The notes under the pieces are model-generated. The model did no database searches. It saw nothing but the letters and a program-made list of their open reading frames with translations, and was not told where the DNA came from. From contig OX359193.1 of assembly GCA_947172415.1 (NCBI GenBank), forward strand, positions 8,271,501 through 8,335,500: a DNA stretch of 64,000 nt. Direction: 5' to 3'. Shown in pieces: positions 46,616-60,400 of the stretch. Position numbers and translations under genes: made by a program. This DNA comes from Chondrosia reniformis. Lineage: Eukaryota; Porifera; Demospongiae; Chondrillida; Chondrillidae. How positions within the stretch are numbered: the first letter of the stretch is position 1; each line of letters opens with the position of its first letter.

Positions 46616-48360
46616 ATGCTTTGCAAGAACTTTAATAATGAGTTATTTATTCAAACTGTTCAAACACAATATAATGTTTCTGACGTGAAAGCTATTTCTA
46701 CACTGGAGCCATATCCTGGTGAAGTAGTCATATTCTTTGAAGCTTTTTATCAAGAAGAAAAATGGCAATTGGTAGCTAAATCTTTTGAATCAAACTTTAG
46801 TTGTGTAGATGAGGACATTTTAAAGGAAACTGTCAAAGCAATGAGACATACCATAAATATGGAAATTTATGGACCAGAGCCCCTGTCATTGAGAAATGGC
46901 AGCTATGTATACTTGTGTGAGAGTGTGCGCTCTCCTAATGCAGGAAATCCAGTTGCTGGTGATTGTGTTGATTCTGTGACCTCCCACTCTTCCGCTAAAA
47001 GGAGGAAACATGTCCAGCTAACATTTATGTATTTAATGACTCGACTACCAGGAAAACCCTTTTCTGAGATTGAGAATCGAAACTCTAGCATGCGATATTG
47101 TCTTGGCTATGCGGCAGGTATCTTATGCAAGGGATTTGAGGTATGTGTCGGACTGTCCTTCTGGGCCGTGCAACAGTTGCTAATGAATTGCTGACTAATA
47201 TCCAAACCACCTAATCTATACATAAAAATTATATATTTTCAAAAAGATATAAATGCATATAAAATATTAAATTTTAAAATTACATGTGTTTTTACGTGTT
47301 ATTTACTATGAAGCTGATACTTGGTGTCAGCACTCAGACATCCATCTTAAGAGTTTTTATTAAGTTTGAAAGTAAAATAAAATTTGACCTATATGCATGT
47401 ATATATATCTTACCATACATTGTTATCAGTGGCTAGTATGGGAATGTGGACCGACACTTATACGTATATATTAATATACTAGTCTTTCACTGCTCCCTTA
47501 TACGTATTAATTAATTGATATGGGAGTCACTTGTGCAGTGTTTGTACAAAGGCTATTGTATATGGGAAATAATCACTCTTACCAGACATGCTGCAGGATA
47601 TAAGACTTTGGTCATACACTTGGGTATATAGTTTGGTGTTACTGTAATAATTATTCATAACATTGTCTTATATTTTATCCTTTTGTATCTATAGTCATTT
47701 CAAAGTCTTGTAATTAAAAAGCAGAGAGGCTTCTATGACCTTCAATATTTTATGGATTTGCAGAGATACCTTAAGCAGTGTTCTGACCAAAAGTTGAGGA
47801 AGCAGATGATGGCAGTTTTTAAAAGGTTTGATAGCTCTGTAGTGCCTCACATCCCAGTGCTGAGGACAGGTGTCAGACATAACGATCTCAACCCACAAAA
47901 CCTCATCTGTAAATCAGAATTTACTGAAAGAACCAGTGGGGAAATAAAGAGGGAGCATTTGAGAGATTTTACGGCCAAAATGTGTGGATTTGTTGACTAT
48001 GATGATATAGCATATGGCCCTTACATGTTTGATCTAGCAATTACTATTATACATGAGTTGATGGAAGATTTTGAATGTAGCAGAAAGCTTATGACATCAA
48101 TAGCATTGCCGATCATTGAAGGTTTTTTTGATGCTTTTCCAATCACGAGTGACAAACTAGAGCTTGAATTAAGTTTACTATATCCTGTGATGTCTGCTAG
48201 ATTGGTACAAATATACTTGGGACTGCTTGTAACCATCGGTAACACATCAGACAATGAAAAGTACAAGATGGAAGCGGAGAAAATGTGTCACTTTATGCCA
48301 GTTTTTTTCAAGGAAGGCAATGCTGATTTTTGTGAAATGCTTTATGCAAGTTTAAAGTAA
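46616..48360 (+). CDS. APH-fold kinase paralogue, copy C (396 aa, 2 exons)
   Basis: Exons 46616-47140 and 47695-48360, phase 0, 396 aa. It has the same two-exon architecture and fold order as the HYKK-like genes beside it but is strongly diverged. N-lobe: EVVIFFEAFYQ, WQLVAKSFESNF. Hinge region: FMYLMTRLPGKPFSEI. Catalytic loop: VRHNDLNPQNLI (His237, Asp239, Asn244). Metal-binding CGFVDYDDI (Asp276). All key phosphotransferase residues are present, so it is probably an active small-molecule kinase of unknown substrate. It is divergent from copy B and convergent with the RhoGEF gene, whose stop codon lies 138 bp away. A truncated copy lies at 44,504. Confidence 0.85.
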
Positions 48361-48498
48361 ATATGTACAATTCAAAATTAATGGAACAAATGGAACACAT
48401 TCCCAATGATTTGACAATAATATTTACAGAATCATGCAGAAGTAACTTTTAATTGTAATATGTTTACAGAAATATACGTATAGATATGTACATTATAT

Positions 48499-51400
48499 TT
48501 ATTTAGTCAACTTCAGATGGTTCTGAGGTATCCATAATTCTACTTTTCTAGATATGGATTTGACTCGACATTTCTTGTTCTTCCTTTCAACTACAACTAC
48601 CTCTTCTCCGGATTTCAGTTCCATCCCATCCTTCTGGTGTTTCTTCAATACCTTGTAGGTTTGTTCCTCAGCAACGCTAGTCTCATCTTGGTCCGGACTG
48701 CTGGACGGCTCAGGAGACGTACCATTGCTATTCACCTGCAGAACAGATGACATTTAAATAGAATTATTAAGTCTTCAAATAATGTGTTTACTAGTGCATG
48801 TATACACATGCAGATTATATGCAAACCATTACAAATTGAGAGTAACTATAAAAAAGAAAATTGAGATTTTATAACTTGTGAAATATAAGTTCAAGTGAAA
48901 ATGTATTATTATTTATATACATCCCATATCACTTTAGTATGAAGTGTAATATATTACGTAAGTATCACTGCCCATCATCAAATCCAATCATTTGATATGT
49001 CAGCTAATACGGCAGTTGTGTAAGTAACATTAACCTTTGTTGTATCTTCACTTACTGCACTGTTGACTGAAAGCTGGTGAGGCAAGGAGGTACTAGTAGG
49101 CAGACTGGAGGTGAAACGGCCATCATCGTACCCTCCTAGACTAGACACACCAAATGCAAGGTGACCTGGAAGTAAATAACATGCAGACGTCAGCTAACTA
49201 GACCAATTGGATACAGTAACACTCAGTGACTCTTACTTTTCTGATGTAATACCTGAGATGAGTGCAGCCTTGGAACAGTCTCTACAAGAATAAGAAGGGA
49301 AATCAAAGAAAATGTAAAACACCATTTTCCTATTGACGTCAGTATGAGGATAGGAAAATACAAATAGAATTATTAAGAAAAGTGTCAACCTCTTGGACAA
49401 GTGAGAGGTCAAGTGATGTCTCTTCACAGAGATACAAGTGGAGCTGCACATTATGTAGAGGTTGTATCATACTGTAGCCTATCTAAGAAAGAAAACAATT
49501 CATTGGGTGATTTTAGGGCTGCAAACCTCGACATCGAAGTAGTTCTTCCTGTAACAATTTTCTTAATTGCTCTACCCAGTCATTTCTATTCTTTTCTGAT
49601 GTAGTCTACATAAGTTAAGAACTTAGAAACCATACATACATCTTGCAGCTTTAATATGCAAGACTGCAGTATTGAAATAGTATATAGTATAGTATAGTAT
49701 AGTATACTGCTGGTTAACCAGTATTGTGAAACGTTATTACTTCGAAGATGTAGTCCTTTTTGTCTTTCTTTCCTGCATGCAGGTTCAGTGTTATGGAGAA
49801 TTGAAGGGAAGATCCTTGAACAGCCTGTGGTACAGCCATTTCTGATACCTACACACAGGACAGACGATAAATAAGTTTCACTGTACAACAGAATACGAGG
49901 ATAAACAGGTTTTTACAGTCTTTCAAAGGGTTTAATCTCTTTTGAGCATCTAAAGACACAGTTAAGGGTTTGAAAGTTCTTGTCAGATGTCTTGATTCTG
50001 GTGATCAAGATAAGAACTCCAAACCAAATACTGTATCTTTACAAGCTCAAAGGAAATTGAAAGATGCACGATATCATCAAGCTCTTACAGGAATAACGGC
50101 CTTCTCTTCTTCACTTTGATCAAAGGTTCTTTTTAGAGAAGTTTCAGCTGCAATTTTGTAGATTGAGAGTGCTCGTTCATAAAGGACAACATGCCTCTCC
50201 TTGAAGGCTGAAAGTTTTAGTCCTTTTGTGGGAATTTTAACCTTCATTATCTCCTGTAGGGCAAGTAATGTGTCCATGATGTACGTAGGTATGCATCTTC
50301 ATGGTAACCAGGTCATTAAATTGAAAACTACTACAGTACACCATAAAGCATAAAGCTGGATATATTGGCTTAAATGATATTGGGCAGAATGCTTGAATAA
50401 TGGATTTGGCACAATTTGCTGGCTGTTGGTTCATAATAACAGGTTACAATACTTCCAGACATTGTGGTGGTTAATTAAATAACAGTTAATTCTCTAAACT
50501 GCCAAATCTCCAAAAGCAATGCTACATCAATCAATATGTCCAGCTATGCATACAGTAAATTTAATGGAGCTAGGATAGATAATCTGAATGTATTAATACT
50601 TACATCTAGTTTTGTGTTGCCATGTTTCTGTTTGACTTGTATATCTACAGCCTTGATGACATTGTCCATCAGGTTGATGGCGATCTAATATGAGACATGT
50701 GCCAATACACATATATCACTGCTACATCAATGTGAACGTGTGACCTACTGCAATCTCATCCTTGCCAGCCTTATTGGTTGCCTTGGGAACCATATTACAC
50801 AAGAGCTGCCTGTAGACCATCAACCTCTTGCAGGGCGTGGCAAGCATGGCAGACAGGGGCTGGACCTGGTGGAGCTCGATCTTCATTTTCTACATTCAAT
50901 TTGAAACAGGTACTTTATCACTAATCGCATGATATGATAGTGCACAGAGTGTATACACTGCTGTGTGTTCACAGCGGAATATGACGGAGTACTCACTCTG
51001 TAAAACTCTTGCTCAGCTTGTGAATCTCCATTGATGATATCCTGATGGTTATTATAATGTCTGCAGTAGTCACTATAGCCAACCTCCATCCTCTTAGCCT
51101 AGAAGGGATTAGATCTTTGTAACCATCAGAGAAAACTATTTTGCAATATTGCATCATGACACACTTACAAACTCGCCAAATATTTCTCTTATTAATCTTG
51201 GATTACATCCAGCTGCCCTCAGCTTCGGTAAGAGCTCACTGCATACATAAATACACACACATATTTACATATACATGCAGGTACGTATATATATCAGATT
51301 TAGAAATATCTGGCAATGCTAGTCTTATTAATACCTATGAATTTCAAAGATTTCTTCAACGTTCCCAAAGAGCTCATTCACTCCTTCACTGATCCTCACT

Positions 51401-54400
51401 GGCACATCACTCCCTCTCTCCCTGATAGCGGGATAATAGTCCTGTATACAATAGGGACATTGTCAACACAACAAGGAGGACAGAGTCGACATACAATACA
51501 CCATTATCCTTACTTGCTATACATCTACTTTAGAGTTAAAGGCCATAGGGAACTAAATCTTGCTAAGCTATGAATGAGGATACAAGAGTTTTCTCTTATT
51601 ACTTTTCTTCTTCTCCACTGGACCAGAAAGCTGTTTCTGGGAATTCCACCCTTCATCAGTGACCCTGGGAATCTTTGTCTTCTTCTTGATCTTCTGTGAG
51701 CCCTTGTTACAATTACATGTTATGTTACAAAAACAGAATTTAGTAACTTGATAAAGTGTTCGGTTCATCAGTAAAGCACTGTAGCACCTCCAACAGATGC
51801 ATAAGAAGGAGTTATTGCTAATTAAGACTCACTTTGAAGACTACGGATAACACTTCTACATATTTCTCTTCTCCGTCCAGCAGTTCATCATAAACATGCT
51901 CCATACCAGCCCCATCGGTGCTCTCAGGGGAATACCCCCAGGCTTTCAGCTGTTTCTCCAACCTTGTTGAGGCCTATCAGTGCACAACAGAATATCAAGA
52001 CTACAAATGGTGTTCCTAGATCATAAGACTGACTATAAATAACAACTAACAAATGCACCACATATTAACATACTACAAGTGTAATCGGTAGGTCTTCATA
52101 TGTAACTGCCAAATACTAGAAAAACTGGCAGACAGCTTGTGTACCAATACACTGAATGCTTCAGAAGTAGTGATTTCTATAGTACGTACTTCTTCAACTT
52201 TAAGGCTGACTTCCTGTACAACGGGAGTGAAGATATTTAGCAATCTTGGGTTGCCTCTCAGTGCATCATTGTTCAGTTTGGGTCTCTTGCGATAAGTTCT
52301 CATTAAATCTTGAATTAGTTCACTCTTTTTGGACTTGTCCTGACCGCCATACACACAGGCTTCAGCTAGCACTGCTGTTGATCCTTCACACCAAAGATCA
52401 CACTACAAAGGAAGGGAGACGGGTACACTACACTCTCTCTCTGACACACCCCCTGCCACTCCCATCCACTGACACGCCCCTGTCACTCCCATCCACTGAC
52501 ACGCCCCTGTCACTCCCACCCACTGACACACCCCCTGCCACTCCCATCCACTGACACGCCCCTGCCACTCCCATCCACTGACACTCCCCTGTCACTCCCA
52601 TCCACTGACACACCCCTGCCACTCCCATCCACCGACACGCCCCTGTCACTCCCATCCACTGACACACCCCTATCACTCCCATCCACCGACATGCCCCTGT
52701 CACTCCCATCCACTGACACAAACACATGTACATCATTCACAGGTAAATACTGTACCTCTCTCATAAATCTGTGAATTGCAAATGATCTCTCAATAAGTGA
52801 CAGCTTCTCTGAACATTTATCAGTTGTTTCAAAAGAAAATTCTTCAAATTTGCTGAGTTCCTCTTTCAATAAGGAGCTAGTTTTCTGAGTAAGTAGTGCA
52901 AATGACACCAAGACATTCACCCTATTTATATCCAATACCTACCTCAGCAAAGTCTCTACTACTCTCTTGATCCTTGGGAATAGTGCCAATGAATTGGAGC
53001 ATTTCGTGTTTCACACAGCTCAAACATATCTATAAATAGGATGATGTAGTGTGATGTAGGATGATGTATGTGATGTAGTGTATCTATTGCTAGCAGCATG
53101 GATGCACTCATATGAGAGTAACAGGGCTTTTCACGGACCTCTAATTCATCAGTGTAGGGTATAGTGACAAATTCTCTGATACCCTTTAGAAATCCACGAT
53201 ACTTCTGAAGGCTGCTCTTTAGCATTGAAAGCTTCAAAAACTCTTCATCAGAGTTGCTGAAGAATGTGACCTTCTCCTCAAAATTTTCTTTGATCTAAGA
53301 ATTTAAGTAGAAGTTTACCTCAAACACCTGATTGAGACAAGACATAGTAATTATTCATTTTAACTCAGAAGATTCAAAGCAACAATTAGACCTGCTTCAT
53401 CAATATGAATACACTCTAGAGGGTAATAAGGAGAAGCAATTACTGGAACTTGACATTCTGTAGGATAATTGGAATTAGCACCTTCTAGATAGTACTTATT
53501 GAAATGTGCAAAATTGTTTAATCAATGGCTGTGTGTGTATAATATAATTTAGGAGTTGGTTCAAGGAAAACAATGCTGACACAATCTTACATGTTAGTAC
53601 TTTACTTGTATATACAGTGTGCAATCTAATTACCAAAAGTGGAATGTACGATTATATTACATAACACTAAAATTGTCACTTTGACCTGTTAACTATAAAG
53701 TCAAATAACAGGAATTCAAAAATGTAAATTGCTGATAGCAATAAAGAGGTGCTAATGAAAAACATAAAACTGATAAATATTATTCAGGCTTTAAACAGTC
53801 AACAGTAAGTAGTGCTTCAGGTTTGAGTGCTGAAGATGTCAGATCAGTTGAATATCTCCTTCAATAACACTGCCTATCCTACGAATGTGACCAGTGTCCT
53901 TGGACCAGCTGGACATATTGCTCTAAATGTGGTTCTCATTTTAGTCTTCATTGTGCCAGCGCTTGTGTTCAACATTCTGCTGATTGCAGCAATCATCTTG
54001 GACAAGTCAAATCTAGCAGCCACTCGCATAGCTCTGGTGAACAGCATCGTGGGTAGCACAGTCACAATATTGACAACCTTCTTCTACGACTTTCCTCTGA
54101 TTGCTAGGATAGCTGGAACACTGGACCGTGGAACAGATGATTCTCTGGGAAGGTTCTGTTATTATTTGTTGCTGTGTTCAGGACTGCTACGTTCTGTAGC
54201 CGTAGCCATTTATTCTGTGGTTGTTTTTCTGATTATCAAAAAAGGTTCCAAGAAAGTCAAAGCCTGGCCGGTAGCAGTGGCTACAGTGGCAGTTTGGATA
54301 ATCATTGTCATCATTGCCTTTCCAACAGTATTTGAGTTTATAATAAGAGACACCCATTTTGTTGACAAATACGTTCTACAAATAGGTATCACAACAGCAG

Positions 54401-57400
54401 GATACATTTATATTTATCTCCTGATAACAATCGTTGAGGTGCCTGCAAAAGTCCTCTCCATCTCCTTACTGGTAGCCATTTTGATGTATATTAAGAGGAA
54501 CACCATTACTGATGGAAAACGTACCAAAAAGGCTATGGTTAAATTTCTTTTTTGGTTCACAATTATCAACATATTTACCACTCTTTTAAATGTGTTTATA
54601 CCTCTGCTTGGCGCACAGAATTACACTGACCCAACGATCGCGTTGGTTAATGCTCTGTTTAAAAACATATTTGGGCACATCTTCTTTGCAGGAATGTCAG
54701 TCTTGTTTGGAGTGCTACTTCTCTGTCAATTTGCAAAGATTAGGAAGTCTTTTATAAGAGTGGCAACCTGTGCTTGTCTTACCAAGGGGAACACCATCCT
54801 GTCAAATTCTTCAGTTCAGGCACAAAGCAGAGCTACATTAACCAAATCCACACAGTGAAACACACTCTAACTCTTTAAATCATTTGTTTTGTAAGTGCTA
54901 TTCCGGGAAGGAGTGTTTTGCCATTTTCATATAACTTATCATAATTAAGAACTCTAGCTACTGTTTGTATACGTAATCATTCTAATGAATCAAATGTGGC
55001 TAAATATCTCTCCCAAGTCCATATCAAGTATATCAGGATTGTTCTTAGAATCAACATAGTCTACAAACTACCTTTTTATTCATTCATTCATACATATACA
55101 ACAGAGGAATTATAATATAACACCAATAGTATACGTATATGTAGTTAAGAGTACTAACTTGGAAGAATTATTTTATAAAGTTACAACAATTATTTAAAAG
55201 GTAATACGTACATAATCTACTAAACATTTTTGTCAAATAGACACGCATGCAATTGCTACTCTTACTGATTTAATTTTATTCATTGCAACTCAAACAGGTT
55301 AAAAAGAAAACATCATTCTTGTTGTTGTTTTTCAAACAAATTCTTTTTAAAAACATTTACATACACATGAATAGTGCAGTCATCTAAAAATAACACCAAG
55401 ACTATATGCAAGGTTCCAGCTGCTTTAACTACGTATGTGAGGAACGTAATATATTGTGAAAACTCCCATTATTGTAACGGAGCCTCCTAAACTGCTTACA
55501 AATATGATACAATTGGCAAGCAAAGTATTTTTATCCAAAATCACTGCTGGAATCAGAACAAGGTCGAGGAGCAGTACTGGAAGTTCTATCAAGGATACAG
55601 CATTCAGAGCAATGTGTCCAGCTGGTCCAAGAATACTGATTATATCACTAGTATTGTCAGTAGAGAGGTAGGAGAGATTCATTTGAATGAATTGATTCAT
55701 TGCTAAACATTTCACCCTTGGAGCACTGACATGACACTGATTTATTGAGCCTTAAACATACGTACATACATATATTTAGGTTTATTTATTAACACTGTGG
55801 GCAATACTTAATACAGTTGAAAGCTACTTTGAATTACGACAGCTATAATAGTGCTAATTTGGAAGAAATATTTAATAAAGGTACAACAATCAGATCAATT
55901 ATTTTAGAAAATAATTTAATCTGCTAAACAATATTGGCAAATATACACGCATGCAACTGCTACCATTGGCACATTATCTTTTTTCTTTCTTTCATTACAA
56001 TATAAGGAAGTTTAAGAGAGCATTACGTATAATATTGTTGTGTTGCAGACAATCCCCTTTTTGAAACATTATATACATATTAGTTATACCACGGCACCGG
56101 AGGTGTATATGGATTTTAGACCCATGAGTCACAAGGGCGAGTGAGCCTAAAATCTGTATACACCGAAGAGCCATGGTATGAGTGATATATACTCTGTCGC
56201 CGGGACTTTTATCACTGTTTTGGCAGGACTTTCGAACAAATTCAGGATGGCCCAGCTAGCGTCTGGTTGTTTTGCTTGTACACAGACAACTAAGTAAGCT
56301 TGGTGCTGTGTTTACTTCAGCTTCATGAAATCACTTATCACCTTCCATATTTGGGCAGGGATATAACAAGCCAGGCAGGTATATAACTTCTTATTGCAGT
56401 TATATCCTGGTTACAAACTTTAACCACATGCAGTTGCCCCGGCAATAGAGTATATACTAATATATAGTGCATCACAAAAGCTAGTACCATATTTACATGA
56501 TTTAGCTTTTCAAAGAGGTTTCAAGCTAGTGCAAATGAAGTAGATTTCAAATAACATAAGATTGTCTGGCCTCAATATGCGTAGCCATACTTGGGACAAA
56601 ACTATCTGTATTCAGTCAATATATGCACCACAACTATTTCATTGTAGGCCACTGCATACGTCCACTGTATTTGTATCCACTATACCATGAGCATAAACTT
56701 AGTGTTAAAAGTACTTCTATCTGCATGCATAAACAGTGTAAGATGTAATATCAATAATCATTCTGAAATGTCTACAAAATAACTGTAAGCAAGGCCATGA
56801 ACAGCTATAAAATCACCATTGTGGTAGAAGTATTTTCAGTTTGCTTTAGGTTGAAGACCTACTGCTGATGGTGAGGTTTGTGGCACCCGAGGTACCTGGT
56901 GATGCAATCAATCGAAGAATAAAACAGCTGCAAATCATCTTTTTAAAAGAAGATCTGATGCTTGAAAACTGACACAGTAGAATCAATGGCAAACACCCTG
57001 AGGATACCATAATGATAGAATGGGTGGAAAAGTAATTGACCAGAACCTGTCCCAGAGGTATATCGCCTGAATCATCATTAGCACCGATTGCAGCCACTAC
57101 AATATTCAGCAGGGTAGTTAAGAAGTTGACAATGGAGAACCACACTAGAAACTTTATCATCGATCTCTTAATTTGAACTCCATCAGTGATTGTATTCTTC
57201 TTGACATACACTAGAATAGCTACCAGTAGAGTGATGGATACAATCTTGGCCGGAATCTCTACTAGGAATATCAGAGAAATGACTAGGATAAAACCAATGG
57301 ATGTCAACCCAGTACGCAAGATGTATCCATCTGCAAACACAGGTTTTACATGGGCTAACTTAAGCACTACTGGAATTGCAATGATGATAATGATTATCCA

Positions 57401-60400
57401 AACTGTCACTGTAGCCACTGCTACCGGCCAGGCTTTGACTTTCTTGTAACCCTTCTTGATAATCAGAAACACAACCACAGAATAAATGGACAGTGTTAGG
57501 GAGCGTATCAGTCCTGATGACACTAACAAGTAATAACAAATTCTCCCCAAAATGTCATGAGTACGAACATCAAATACTCCTGCTGCCTTTGCAATGTGAG
57601 GAATGTCATAAAATGCCAACAATCCGACAGTTGTAGTTGAGCCCCCTAAACAACTTGCAAATACAATACGAATAGCAAGCAAAGTATTTTTGTCCAAGAT
57701 CACTGCTGGAATCAGAATGAGGTTGAAGATAAAAACTGGAAGCATCCACACTGTAAAGGATACAGCATTTAGAGCAATGTGCCCAGCTGGTCCAAGAATA
57801 GTAATTATATCACTAATATTCTCAGTGAAATTGGAGGACAGATTGGAATTAATCAAATTCAACATGATGCAATGGGACAGCTAAAATTTGACAAGCTTTA
57901 GTGAGCTTTAGCTTTTATAGTTAAAAAATCCATTACAGTCCAACAGTATATAATCTAATATAAGCTACCAAATTACCACTTTGAGGTGCCATTTAAACAG
58001 CCACATTAATAAGTGTGAAATTTGAATAAAGAACAGGTTTTCATAACAATTGGGTTTCATTAACAATGTATAGGTAAGTTCACACTAAAAAGGAATAAGA
58101 TGACTTCCACTTTCACTAAAATAAGATGGCTTACCTTATTGAGCTGTGCTACAAATGAAAAAGAGGCAGCTTTCCAGTCCATCCACATTTTGTATCTCTG
58201 CCATTTGGAAGTAAATGCCATTTTAGAATCTTCCAGGCTCTTATTACAATTTGAAGCCATTTGAGTGATGGTCCATCCATCGCTTAATACACTCAAAGAC
58301 TTTGGTATTGCTCTGTCACACAGACAACACAAATAAAGGACTCTATAAGTACTGTATATAGCATTATAGAGACTGTGCATGATAGGCTTACTAATGTTAC
58401 AAGTGCCAAATCTAGTACAAATGTTCAATATATAAATGAAGAGAGTCACATATTCTGAACATACTTGATTACTTTATCGATTTTTGTAGACATTTCTTTG
58501 AATTTCTTCATCATTTCTTTTCTTATTTGACTCTGATCTGTTTGGAGTGCTTTAAAGGCTTTAGCAGATAGGTCATCACTACAAGGTTCTAGTTTTACCA
58601 GGAGTGCCTTAACCTTTTCAGTTATCTCCTTAGATTCGTGAAAAACAACCTCAAGTTGCTAAATTTTAGAAAGAAGTGTAGTTTATATATATAGTCACAG
58701 TCTTTGATCTAATGTTCTAATGTAACCTTTCTCTGGCTTATCCATTCTTTGTGTTGACTGACGGAATATGCCATCTTCCCATCATACTCCCTACTTATGT
58801 ACTTGCGATCTACCAAACCCTTGAATTCACCAGCTTTAGAGATCCTATGAATCTGTAAAGGATAAAGTAAACAAGTAAACAGGTGAGGAAATAGAGAGGT
58901 AAACAGTAAATAAACAAGTAAACAGGTGAGGAAATAGAGGGGTAAACAGTAAATAAACAAGTAAACAGGTGAGGAAATAGAGGGGTAAACAGTAAATAAA
59001 CAAGTAAACAGGTGAGGAAATAGAGGGGTAAACAGTAAATAAACAAGTAAACAGGTGAGGAAATAGAGGGGTAAACACTAAGTAAACAAGTAAACAGGTG
59101 AGGAAATAGAGGGGTAAACAGTAAATAAACAAGTACACAGGTGAGGAATGGACATACAAGTTTATATAGTACTTACATTTATTGGAGATGTTGGTATTAC
59201 ACTATCTTTCAAAAGCAAAATAAAATGACACTTTTCTCCAAACACTCCCTGCAGAATGTATACAGTACAACCATTAAAAAATGGAACATTTTTTACATAA
59301 ACTCCCTATGAAGTGACACACCCTTTTTGAGGTGACACACCCTTTTTGAGGCAACACACCCTTTTTGAGGTGACACACCTTTTTGAGGTGACACACCTTT
59401 TTGAGGTGACACCTTTTTGAGGTGACACACCCTTTTTGAGGTGACACACCTTTTTGAGGTGACACACCCTTTTTGAGGTGACACACCTTTTTGAGGTGAC
59501 ACACCCTCCTTAAGTGTTGTGAAGGTGATACACTTCCTTTAATTACTAATGTTACTAATTTTTCTATCTTTTGATATACATAATTGATAAATATGTGTGT
59601 ACTTGCAGAAGCTCTAAAACACCAGGTGAGGTTGAAAATGAACAGTAGCTGATAATCCAGACTATCACTAAATTAGAGATAACGGGTGTAATACCAGGGA
59701 GTGAGAGTTACCCAAGCTAAGAGTAAACGGGTAGGCCTCCAGACATGGCCAAGTGAGCCCCATTTGAGAAGTGATTAGGTACAGGCTACTATTTACCGGG
59801 TGACATTAGCTTCTGTACTGCCATTCAGCCATTTCTCATAACTAACTATAAGTGATAATCAAACCACAAGTAATTACAGTCAAATGTCATGAAGAGGAAA
59901 ACACCCAATTTTCAACTGATCTCCGTTGCTAAGCAGATATGACAACTCACTGCTACAAGTTCCAGCACATATTCCACTTGTGTCTTGTTTAGTGTTTTTG
60001 CCTTTAAAAGTACATATGTTTCTTCGGTAGAACTTCTCTGACTGCAATCAAGGGATATAGAAAACAATATGCAATCTTCTCCTTAGGACTTGAATGCAAG
60101 TAAGACAGTCATCAGTAAATATAGAATACAAATATTAAAATGTAGATAGGCTATCGCAGTTACCATAGTAACCAATGCCATTTGATGTGTACAACTTCTA
60201 CCTTGAACAATATTGGAGAAATCTCAAGTTTTCTTCAAAAGCAATTTGAAATTCTTTTCCCTTGATGAACTTAGCAATTGACTCTGCAATACACACAATC
60301 AAATGAGGACATCCGTGGTCACCTACATGATACACAAACATGTCACCTACGTGATACACAAACATGTCACCTACGTGATACACAAACATGTCACCTACGT

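Noticed and set aside
58810-59159. Hydrophobic 78-104-codon frames with Leu/Phe/Tyr repeats on the minus strand
   Set aside because: Translations of the 43-bp minisatellite in intron 4; no exon signals.
59313-59508. Possible CRISPR-like regular repeats (also at 60,320 and 62,806)
   Set aside because: Units are contiguous with no unique spacers, and the context is eukaryotic introns. These are minisatellites.
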